A stretch of DNA of 10,944 nucleotides from assembly GCA_009924885.1 (NCBI GenBank), contig RFQS01000051.1, positions 1 to 10,944 of the forward strand, read 5' to 3'. Numbering within the stretch: the stretch's first letter is position 1; each line of letters begins with the position of its first letter. The notes under the pieces were generated by a model. That model saw nothing but the letters and a program-made list of their open reading frames with translations, did not search any database and was not told the DNA's origin. Made by a program: the position numbers and the translations under genes. Origin of the DNA: Pseudomonadota bacterium. Its GTDB lineage: Bacteria > Cyanobacteriota > Vampirovibrionia > LMEP-6097. This document shows positions 6,371 to 10,944 of the stretch, in pieces.

Positions 6371-7360
6371 TTAATACTTCCATAGCTCAAGTTCGTTCCA
6401 AAGCTTTTCTGCATCTTCATAGCCAGCTTCGTAGGCTTTTTTTATCCAATATTTAGCTTGTTGAGGGTCTTTAAGAGTTCCCTCACCTTCACTGCACATT
6501 CTACCAAGTTCATACATTGCCTCAGCACTGCCTACCACAGCAGCCTTTTTATACCAAGAAAAAGCAATTTTACAATCTCTCGGTACATGTAGGGGAAGTA
6601 TGCCAGAAGAATACATCCAACCTAACATCATCATACTCTTGACATTATTACAACTAGTTCTCGTATACCATAACAGTGCTGCATCATAATCGCCGCTCTG
6701 ATAATAAATTTCAGCAATCGTAAACATTGCATCCATATCGCCAAGTTCAGCAGCTTTTTTATACCATTTAAAGGCTAACGAAGTATTTTGTTCAAGTCCA
6801 AGCATTTTTGCCCTTGCCTGAAACTCTATTAGCTTAGGTTCAAAAATACCCATGTACATATCACCTAATTGAATAGAAGCTTTTACATCACCCGATTCAG
6901 CTGATCGTATTAAGCGTGAAAAATTTTTACGAATAATAGCTAGCTTAGGACTATCACTAATTTTATGAATAATAGCTGGCTCAGGACTATCACTAATGCA
7001 TTTATCATTTTTAGAATTCTCATTTCCTTTCCCAGAAAGGAACTCTGTCAATTCATTAGGGCTTAAAATTGTTTCTGCTTTATTAAGTATTAGCCCTACC
7101 ATTTCCTTATTATCCTTTAATGCTGGCAGCATTAAAACATTCCTGCCATCTTTGTCAGCCTGAAAGAGAAACTTCTTCATTTCGTCAATGCTTAGCTTTG
7201 CTTCTGCTTTATTAAGTATTCGCTCTACTGCCTTTTCATTACCCTTGCTGACTGCACGCATTAAAGGGTTATACCCTGCTTGGTCAGGTAGAAAGAAATC
7301 ATAATTTTTGGTAAACGTCTCCCATTTATCTGCAACATACTTCAGGACAGCAAAAACCAT
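6371..7360 (-). CDS. ankyrin and Sel1 (TPR-like) repeat protein
   Basis: This 329-residue protein has two repeat regions. At the N-terminus two ankyrin-like units (about 28-66 and 71-108) share the pattern ILNKAExxLSxxExxxFL. A linker at 122-145 carries a 12-residue duplication (ISDSPxxAIIxK twice). From about 150 come some four Sel1 repeats, with the typical FKWYKKAAELGDMDAMF, FSWYKKAAVVGSAEAMYELG and AKYWIKKAYEAGYEDAEKLW. Both repeat types make protein-binding scaffolds and are common in intracellular bacteria, where some are secreted effectors; no secretion signal is visible. No Shine-Dalgarno precedes the ATG. A weak promoter (TTGTAA at 7392-7397 with AATTAT 16 nt downstream) lies upstream on the minus strand. 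Confidence 0.9.
   Translation of the reverse strand: MVFAVLKYVADKWETFTKNYDFFLPDQAGYNPLMRAVSKGNEKAVERILNKAEAKLSIDEMKKFLFQADKDGRNVLMLPALKDNKEMVGLILNKAETILSPNELTEFLSGKGNENSKNDKCISDSPEPAIIHKISDSPKLAIIRKNFSRLIRSAESGDVKASIQLGDMYMGIFEPKLIEFQARAKMLGLEQNTSLAFKWYKKAAELGDMDAMFTIAEIYYQSGDYDAALLWYTRTSCNNVKSMMMLGWMYSSGILPLHVPRDCKIAFSWYKKAAVVGSAEAMYELGRMCSEGEGTLKDPQQAKYWIKKAYEAGYEDAEKLWNELELWKY
6931..6998. repeat. 36-bp in-frame tandem duplication in the Sel1 protein linker
   Basis: GAATAATAGCT begins at 6931 and again at 6967, and the following bases match with few changes up to GGACTATCACTAAT in both. The period is 36, so it adds exactly 12 residues (ISDSPKLAIIRK and ISDSPEPAIIHK). The differences between copies show it is not brand new. 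Confidence 0.85.
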
Positions 7361-7642
7361 ATTTAAATAATAATTATTTCACAAACAATGCTTACAAGGC
7401 ACTCAAAAAAATACATAAGATTAATAAACAGCTTAAAATTCTCATGATGAATAATCAGATTATATCTAATACTCATCATAATAAATCACGAGAGAGGAAA
7501 TACATAGAGCATAGAGAAAATAATCAGCAGTAAATCTCACTAGAAACCTTTCCTGCAAAGAATCTTACCTAGCATAATCACACGCAATATTTATAAATTA
7601 ATACTAAGCCACTTATAAGCCTGAAATTGGTAAAAGTGAATT
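7361..7642. other. AT-rich spacer, no gene seen
   Basis: Neither strand shows an open frame with a ribosome binding site. There is an inverted repeat ATGATGA/TCATCAT (7444-7450 and 7473-7479) enclosing AGAT/ATCT, and GAGAGGAAAT at about 7490 with no ATG behind it. The spacer separates the Sel1 gene from the membrane operon. Confidence 0.5.
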
Positions 7643-7912
7643 TTATTTCTTATAACCAATATAAACAAAATACAATATAGTCAAAAAATTAATCACATTC
7701 CATATAGGCTTATTCAGGTGAACAGGGATCAGAGGATTATACAATACAGCGATTGCCAGAAGAATAAATCCATGAGCCTCACTTACTGAGATCTTCTGTA
7801 ATAGCCATAAAGAATTAGCAGTTACTAAAAATCTTAGTAGAGTGTAGTAGGCATAAGGGAAAGGTAAGAATAGAGCTAGTAATAAAAAGGGTAAGGAGAA
7901 TAGGCTAAGCAT
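7643..7912 (-). CDS. small DUF6804-like membrane protein
   Basis: I start the protein at ATG 7912 (MLSLFSLPFLLL), giving 89 residues. The frame is open to 8059, but that extension overlaps the upstream gene in another frame and looks like its shadow. The sequence has three to four hydrophobic segments: about 3-17, 23-38, 47-64 and 70-86. The motifs FPYAYYTLLRF and ILLAIAVLYNPLIPVHLNKPIW match what I know of DUF6804 (PYGYY...LRF, FNPIIPIHL..), small bacterial inner-membrane proteins of unknown function. The gene begins 7 bp after the stop of the upstream membrane gene, so the two form an operon. The ribosome binding site is weak, which fits coupling. Confidence 0.8.
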   Translation of the reverse strand: MLSLFSLPFLLLALFLPFPYAYYTLLRFLVTANSLWLLQKISVSEAHGFILLAIAVLYNPLIPVHLNKPIWNVINFLTILYFVYIGYKK

Positions 7913-7919
7913 TTTGGAT

Positions 7920-8297
7920 TTACTTATCTTTGATAAAAAAAGTTCTAAATGCATCCTTGTAATACCGAGGATTGAGCTGCTTTGAGAATTCAACGGCAAT
8001 AGCGGTACAGCCAAGCTTTGTAAAAGTAATAACATATAACCAAAAAGATAAAACTCCATCTGAATCTAACGCACCACCTAAAGATAATAGGATCACTATT
8101 AGAAGTGAACTAATTAATCCAGATCTGACTCTATTACAGGCAATGTCTTTTGATGAATGTTTTTTTGATTTAGATTTTCTATTAAGTGCTTTAAAAATCT
8201 CTTTTTGCCAAGTCTTGTATGGCGACACTAAAAGAACTAAAGAAAATCCTAAACAATAACCAAAACATCCACCTATAACCGTACCGACATTAGACAT
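7920..8297 (-). CDS. unrecognised 125-residue membrane protein
   Basis: Three hydrophobic segments are visible: about 4-25 (glycine-rich, GTVIGGCFGYCLGFSLVLL), 59-77 (LISSLLIVILLSLGGAL) and 82-101. Between the first two lies a basic loop (NRKSKSKKHSSK) that would face the cytoplasm. It has a good ribosome binding site (AGGAG, plus-strand 8302-8306) close to ATG 8297, and a well-placed promoter upstream. It is the first gene of a two-gene operon with the DUF6804-like protein. An open frame on the plus strand over the same bases is a shadow. Function unknown. Confidence 0.75.
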   Translation of the reverse strand: MSNVGTVIGGCFGYCLGFSLVLLVSPYKTWQKEIFKALNRKSKSKKHSSKDIACNRVRSGLISSLLIVILLSLGGALDSDGVLSFWLYVITFTKLGCTAIAVEFSKQLNPRYYKDAFRTFFIKDK

Positions 8298-8322
8298 AAA
8301 ACTCCTGAATTTTATTTAATAT

Positions 8323-8351
8323 ATTACAAATATTGATTTCCATACTAGCAA
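8323..8351 (-). promoter_or_regulatory. sigma70-type promoter of the membrane operon
   Basis: On the minus strand, TTGCTA (8346-8351) is followed after exactly 17 nt by TGTAAT (8323-8328). These match the consensus in 4 of 6 and 5 of 6 positions. It would start transcription near 8316, about 19 nt before the ATG at 8297 and just before its AGGAG. Confidence 0.55.
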
Positions 8352-8470
8352 GTAATTTCTCGCATGAAATCTCTGAAACTAAGGAAAAATCTTGGCAGAT
8401 ATAAGAAGAAAAGTAAAGTACTAGGACTTTCTTTATCCTTGATTTCTTCTGGCTGTAACTCATCATCCAT
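8345..8470 (-). CDS. doubtful 41-residue ORF
   Basis: An open frame on the minus strand begins MDDELQPEEIKDKESPSTLL and continues into a hydrophobic, Phe-rich stretch (LFFLYLPRFFLSFRDF). The acidic head with hydrophobic tail could be a small membrane peptide. There is no Shine-Dalgarno, the frame overlaps the promoter of the membrane operon, and there is no neighbour support. Kept only so that it is on record. Confidence 0.18.
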   Translation of the reverse strand: MDDELQPEEIKDKESPSTLLFFLYLPRFFLSFRDFMREITC

Positions 8471-8654
8471 TGATTTATATAATATTACAAAATTTACGCA
8501 GAACTATTTTTAAACCTAATTTTTAAAATCCCTCAAGTAGCGAGAGCCAATGCACAAGAAATATCAAAGCCCCCCTTGGGGTAAGTAACTTTAATTAGAA
8601 ATTTTTTCGTGAAAGCTTCTAATTCTCTTCTACAATAGATACAAAAATTAACTA
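8471..8654. other. spacer between divergent genes
   Basis: Apart from the doubtful frame to its left, the stretch from the membrane operon to the lipoprotein promoter shows no gene. It holds a hairpin with perfect 8-bp arms AATTAGAA/TTCTAATT (8593-8600 and 8617-8624) with TTTC/GAAA inside the loop, and a short CCCC..GGGG stem near 8570-8581. Confidence 0.5.
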
Positions 8655-8683
8655 TTAATATAACTCCCGAGCCTGACTATAAT
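8655..8683 (+). promoter_or_regulatory. sigma70-type promoter of the lipoprotein gene
   Basis: TTAATA (8655-8660), 17 nt, then a perfect TATAAT (8678-8683). Transcription would begin near 8690 and leave a leader of about 58 nt before ATG 8748. Confidence 0.5.
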
Positions 8684-8747
8684 AAACACATAGATAGTTT
8701 ATGAAATTTAGTCAAACGTCGTGTTAATGGTAACCTTAAAAAAAAGC

Positions 8748-9110
8748 ATGAAACAGATAATTTATTTATTAATAATTTTTACTTTTTGCTCTTGTTCTCA
8801 AAACAAAAATGGCAGTTACAATTATGGTAACTCAAATTACAACAACAATTACCACACAGACCCGAATTACAAATACGAGTCTCGGACAGGCGGTTCAGGT
8901 AGTTACGAGTATAACTATGACATTTCAGGTTCGGACGAAGATGGAAATAGTGTGAGTGGAAATATTGACATACAAGGAAAATATGGAAGTGGATATATTG
9001 AAGATGAGGACGGAACTGAAAAATATATTGACGTAGAATGGGTTGACTATGGTGTTTTAGAAGGAACAGACGAGGACGGTAATTCCTATGAATTTGACGT
9101 TGATGAATAA
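8748..9110 (+). CDS. small acidic lipoprotein, Bacteroidetes-like
   Basis: I start at ATG 8748 because the protein then opens as a lipoprotein signal: Lys2, a hydrophobic core IIYLLIIFTF and Cys16 as the likely lipidated residue (FCSC, a loose lipobox). GTG 8721 and ATG 8727 are in-frame alternatives that would add 9 or 7 residues. The mature part begins with an Asn/Tyr/Ser-rich linker (about 17-50). It continues with beta-type sequence holding three DEDGN/T units (SDEDGNSVSGN, EDEDGTEKY, TDEDGNSYEF) and is strongly acidic. From memory the C-terminal half resembles small lipoproteins of Flavobacteria/Bacteroidetes, which would mean transfer. The Asp-rich motifs might bind calcium. No good Shine-Dalgarno is present. 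Exact function unknown. Confidence 0.75.
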   Translation: MKQIIYLLIIFTFCSCSQNKNGSYNYGNSNYNNNYHTDPNYKYESRTGGSGSYEYNYDISGSDEDGNSVSGNIDIQGKYGSGYIEDEDGTEKYIDVEWVDYGVLEGTDEDGNSYEFDVDE

Positions 9111-9130
9111 TTAAAAATGGTAGAGTAACT

Positions 9131-9186
9131 AAAAAAAGAGCCGCTCCATTTGAGCATATCTGTAAACAGGCAGAGGCTTGGCGGCT
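9131..9186 (-). terminator. possible minus-strand rho-independent terminator
   Basis: Read on the minus strand, AGCCGC (9181-9186) pairs with GCGGCT (9139-9144) and is followed almost at once by seven T. The loop is long (36 nt) but holds small stems (CTG/CAG near 9160-9169). An alternative hairpin, GCTC-AAATG-GAGC, lies just before the T run. It sits downstream of the recombinase remnant on the same strand, so it may be that gene's old terminator. Confidence 0.35.
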
Positions 9187-9210
9187 TCAGGTAAGAATAT
9201 TATACAATTG

Positions 9211-9258
9211 CTATAAATCTTTTATCCACTCCCTCAGAGCCTTCACTGAATTATTTAG
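9211..9258 (-). pseudogene. remnant of a tyrosine recombinase C-terminus
   Basis: In one minus frame the sequence reads LNNSVKALREWIKDL then stop, bounded upstream by a stop codon. Its VKALREW resembles the end of the intact recombinase at 9776 (VAAMREW), and the DNA CCACTCCCTCAGAGC (9226-9240) matches 14 of 15 bases of 9779-9793. A terminator-like hairpin lies just downstream. No other recombinase motif is visible upstream, so the call rests on a short match. Confidence 0.3.
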
Positions 9259-9345
9259 TCATAATATCGTGGACTATCAATACATCATGGTACGATACCT
9301 AATGTAGGTGAACGTCAGCCCCACGCTGGGTGTTTCAAGATTTAA

Positions 9346-9376
9346 TTGCTTAAAACCTAGCCTACATGTCTATAAT
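9346..9376 (+). promoter_or_regulatory. candidate promoter of the small membrane gene pair
   Basis: TTGCTT (9346-9351), 19 nt, then a perfect TATAAT (9371-9376). The spacing is slightly long. Transcription near 9383 would give a leader of about 78 nt that contains the palindrome at 9423-9466. Confidence 0.4.
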
Positions 9377-9422
9377 AAGAATCACATCTCCATCAAGAAT
9401 TATTTAAGCAGCTCTGATGAAT

Positions 9423-9466
9423 AGACATATATATTAATTTATTGTGGTAAATTAATATATATGTCT
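9423..9466. repeat. perfect 19-bp palindrome covering a start codon
   Basis: AGACATATATATTAATTTA (9423-9441) is the exact reverse complement of TAAATTAATATATATGTCT (9448-9466); the loop is TTGTGG. The ATG of the 31-residue gene (9461-9463) lies in the right arm. It is not followed by a T run, so it is not a standard terminator. In RNA it would hide the start codon; in DNA it could be an operator or a small mobile-element end. Confidence 0.9.
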
Positions 9467-9556
9467 CCAGAAGCTTCTATCTTGACATTCTTTTTTGCTT
9501 TTAACCTAATAGGTTTTGCTTGTGCTGCTTACGTGACTTTTTCTAAAAACGCCTAA
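9461..9556 (+). CDS. 31-residue single-span membrane peptide
   Basis: The frame reads MSPEASILTFFFAFNLIGFA then CAAYVTFSKNA. One hydrophobic segment (about 6-26) ends with a basic, polar tail. Its stop codon is followed immediately, with no gap, by the ATG of the 70-residue gene, so the two are translated together. No Shine-Dalgarno is present; the start sits in the arm of a perfect palindrome. Size and shape recall type I toxins and other small membrane peptides, but no family was recognised. Without a Shine-Dalgarno it could also be a leader peptide for the next gene. Confidence 0.5.
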   Translation: MSPEASILTFFFAFNLIGFACAAYVTFSKNA

Positions 9557-9769
9557 ATGCCCGAGCGATATAAAAACTTTTCTCAAATTTGTACTATACT
9601 AGGCGTCGCCTGCCTAACTCCTATAGGCTCTATTATTCATAGGTATTTACTTGGTGACAGTATAGGCTCTATTAGGCTTGAGCTTGCTATTACCGCAGGA
9701 GTTTTAGGATTTATCTGGTTTATATTTTCATATTTGATCTTAAGATTTCATGAGAAAAAATCTACATAG
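9557..9769 (+). CDS. 70-residue two-span membrane protein
   Basis: Two hydrophobic segments are visible, about 9-27 (CTILGVACLTPIGSIIHRYL) and 44-64 (ITAGVLGFIWFIFSYLILRF), with a basic C-terminus (RFHEKKST). The ATG directly follows the TAA of the 31-residue gene, suggesting termination-reinitiation; there is no own Shine-Dalgarno. Its stop lies 6 bp from the stop of the convergent tyrosine recombinase. Family not recognised. It could be the partner of the 31-residue peptide. Confidence 0.6.
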   Translation: MPERYKNFSQICTILGVACLTPIGSIIHRYLLGDSIGSIRLELAITAGVLGFIWFIFSYLILRFHEKKST

Positions 9770-9775
9770 GATTTC

Positions 9776-10567
9776 CTACCACTCCCTCATAGCAGCTACG
9801 ACCTCATCAACGCTAGTCATACAGTACCCTTGAGTAGTACTTAAATCAGCATGACCGCAAGCTATCCTAAGATGGTTTAATGGTCTACCTTTTGCAGCAT
9901 TTATAGTTACAAAGGACCTTCTAAGGCTATGAGGGCTTATCCCTTTAAAGCCTAATTTATTAGCTAATCCTGATATTTTCTTATTCAATCTATCTACTGT
10001 AAAGGGCTTTCCATCTTTATTTAAGAAAAAATATTCAGAATCAAAAGAAAGCCTAGCTTTAAGATATTCTAGTAATAATTCATAGACCTCAGTATTGATC
10101 CCTATTTCACGTGGCTTATTACCTTTCCCTAGTCTTACATATACTCTTTTAGCTTCTAGGTTTATATCCTCTAGCTTGAGCTTACAAAACTCAAAGGCTC
10201 TAAGACCAGTATTAGCAAGGAAAACTACTATCACTTTATTACTTAACCTTCCATAGTAATTAGTTTTCATTTCATCACAGGCGGCTATCATAGTCTTTAA
10301 TTGAGTTTCATTAAGTGAAGTTTTTTTAGCTGGTAAATATCTCTTAGGTTTTAGTGCTTTTAACTTATTACGAATCTCTGGGCTAAATTTATCTAACTCA
10401 ATTAAATATTTAGTAAAACTCATAATCGCATCATAAATATTTCTCTTAGTGCTGTAGTTCTGTGGCTGATAAGAGCCAAGCACATTACGAAGATTATCTA
10501 CTGAAATTAAAGGCTTAGAAGGATACTTTCCTAAACCCTTTATATTAAAGAGTGAAGTAATATTCAT
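9776..10567 (-). CDS. tyrosine recombinase, catalytic part
   Basis: All active-site residues of the lambda-integrase/XerC family are present: R123 in TGLRAFE, K148 in LGKGNK, H213-x-x-R216 in PHSLRRS, H239 in CGHADLSTTQGY and the nucleophile Y248. Residues about 8-65 are the rest of a SAM-like core-binding domain (ATKR-type helices, IMSFTKYL). The start of that domain lies in the overlapping upstream frame (10545-10892), so the two frames probably make one recombinase of about 371 residues when joined. Read alone, ATG 10567 has only AGAG about 4 nt upstream and overlaps the upstream gene by 23 bp. The enzyme would integrate or excise an element, possibly a different one from that of the serine recombinase. 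Confidence 0.88.
   Translation of the reverse strand: MNITSLFNIKGLGKYPSKPLISVDNLRNVLGSYQPQNYSTKRNIYDAIMSFTKYLIELDKFSPEIRNKLKALKPKRYLPAKKTSLNETQLKTMIAACDEMKTNYYGRLSNKVIVVFLANTGLRAFEFCKLKLEDINLEAKRVYVRLGKGNKPREIGINTEVYELLLEYLKARLSFDSEYFFLNKDGKPFTVDRLNKKISGLANKLGFKGISPHSLRRSFVTINAAKGRPLNHLRIACGHADLSTTQGYCMTSVDEVVAAMREW
10544..10550 (-). other. candidate +1 frameshift site CTT TAA T
   Basis: The last sense codon of the upstream frame is CTT followed by TAA. Skipping one T reads CTT then AAT and enters the catalytic frame exactly. The arrangement matches the CTT-stop slip in the release factor 2 gene, in which the leucine tRNA moves from CTT to TTT. The Shine-Dalgarno-like stimulator of that gene is absent here, so the case is open. 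Confidence 0.3.
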
Positions 10568-10892
10568 AAATCTCTATAGTTCTTTTACCTAGAGGTTTAC
10601 CTGTAAGCTTACCTGAAGCACACCACTCTAACCAGATTTGAGCTAGGCTTTTCAGATCATCTATAACTATCTCTCTATCGCTAGAAGTATGTTTACTAAA
10701 TTTACCTCTTTTGATACCTTTGAAATTCTTATTTTTCCAGCTCAGATAGCTATGAGCTTCAATTTTATAGCAAGGCTTCCCTTTATTTAAACTAACTAAT
10801 GCAGGTAAAAAACCTTCTTTGCAGTAGCTTTGCACAGTTCGCTTAGGAATTCCTAAATCTTTAGAGACCTCAAGGGTGCTTAAATAGTTCAT
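10545..10892 (-). CDS. HTH plus N-terminal recombinase domain, split from the integrase
   Basis: Residues about 4-52 form a MerR/excisionase-type helix-turn-helix (LSTLEVSKDLGIPKRTVQSY followed by a wing-like CYKIEAHSYLSW). From about 79 (LKSLAQIWLEWCASGK) to the end (GKRTIEIYEYYFTL) lies the beginning of a SAM-like DNA-binding domain. It breaks off in mid-helix, and the downstream frame carries on with NIKGLGKYPSKPLISVDNLR. This is therefore the N-terminal part of the tyrosine recombinase rather than a separate excisionase. It has a strong ribosome binding site (AAGGAGT, plus-strand 10898-10904, about 5 nt before the ATG). The stop TAA follows CTT, a possible +1 shift site; a real frameshift mutation is the other explanation. 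Confidence 0.82.
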   Translation of the reverse strand: MNYLSTLEVSKDLGIPKRTVQSYCKEGFLPALVSLNKGKPCYKIEAHSYLSWKNKNFKGIKRGKFSKHTSSDREIVIDDLKSLAQIWLEWCASGKLTGKPLGKRTIEIYEYYFTL

Positions 10893-10913
10893 TTCTTACT
10901 CCTTTATTCAAGG

Positions 10914-10927
10914 CGCAAGACGCAAGA
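10914..10927. repeat. tandem 7-mer CGCAAGA upstream of the HTH-recombinase
   Basis: CGCAAGA occurs twice in direct succession, about 10 bp upstream of the ribosome binding site. It could be a binding site for the HTH domain, but two short copies can also arise by chance. Confidence 0.3.
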
Positions 10928-10944
10928 AATTTAGCTTATCTGAA

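Larger units (their letters stand above)
9111..9345. other. non-coding spacer with structured DNA
   Basis: I see no intact gene between the lipoprotein and the small membrane pair. The stretch holds the terminator-like hairpin and recombinase remnant listed here. It also has ATGTAGG (9302-9308) pairing with CCTACAT (9361-9367), enclosing CAGC/GCTG (9316-9319, 9325-9328), which could be a folded leader or small RNA. Confidence 0.4.
9226..9793. repeat. 15-bp near-perfect direct repeat flanking the small membrane gene pair
   Basis: CCACTCCCTCAGAGC at 9226-9240 and CCACTCCCTCATAGC at 9779-9793 differ in one base and lie 553 bp apart. The right copy is the 3' end of the tyrosine recombinase gene. 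It may reflect paralogous gene ends or a recombination site. Confidence 0.5.

Noticed and set aside
7913..8059. N-terminal extension of the DUF6804-like frame to 138 residues
   Set aside because: Overlaps the upstream gene out of frame, and the family similarity begins only after the internal ATG at 7912.
7972..8259. Open frame of 95 residues on the plus strand
   Set aside because: Lies entirely within the membrane protein gene at 7920-8297, which has a promoter, a ribosome binding site and membrane segments.
8561..8590. CCCC-GGGG stem as a terminator
   Set aside because: Very short stem without a T run on either strand.

Overview
The window is AT-rich (roughly two-thirds A+T by eye) and looks like an integrated mobile region in a bacterial chromosome. 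Two traits suggest an intracellular or amoeba/protist-associated bacterium, possibly Rickettsiales-like: an ankyrin plus Sel1 repeat protein, and overall AT-rich, hairpin-rich spacing. This host guess is weak, because no ribosomal or housekeeping protein gene is present. The only core gene is a tRNA-Val(TAC) at the left edge.

Left edge (1-221): a perfect 79-bp direct repeat (period 84 bp) carries the first 18 nt of the tRNA and runs into the complete tRNA-Val gene. The stop codon and last residues of a large serine recombinase, on the opposite strand, lie inside the tRNA 3' end. This marks the tRNA 3' end as the likely attachment site of an integrative element extending rightwards.

Element core (209-5003, all minus strand): transcription runs from a small ribbon-helix-helix regulator (4824-5003) through a 52-residue protein and a 128-residue protein, joined by two successive ATGA stop/start overlaps, into a DUF3854/DUF3987 primase-helicase-like protein (2081-4276). 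The large serine recombinase (209-1792) follows. The 288-bp spacer between primase and recombinase holds a 12-bp inverted repeat and shorter hairpins, and could be an origin or regulatory site. Together this is an integration plus replication cassette, as in phage satellites or integrative plasmids. The two small operon genes were not recognised.

Accessory part (5202-9769): an unrecognised 379-residue protein with a CxxC motif lies just behind an ankyrin/Sel1 protein, and a two-gene membrane protein operon follows (second gene DUF6804-like). On the plus strand come a small acidic lipoprotein resembling Bacteroidetes proteins and a two-gene unit of tiny membrane proteins (31 and 70 residues). 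The start codon of that unit is buried in a perfect 19-bp palindrome.

Right edge (9776-10892, minus): a HTH/tyrosine recombinase is split into two overlapping frames. Its catalytic residues are all present, and the break falls at CTT TAA, the kind of sequence used in the +1 frameshift of release factor 2. A short remnant resembling the C-terminus of a second recombinase lies at 9211-9258. The window therefore contains recombinases of two unrelated families and probably marks a hot spot with at least two layers of insertion. The other end of the serine-recombinase element was not found here.
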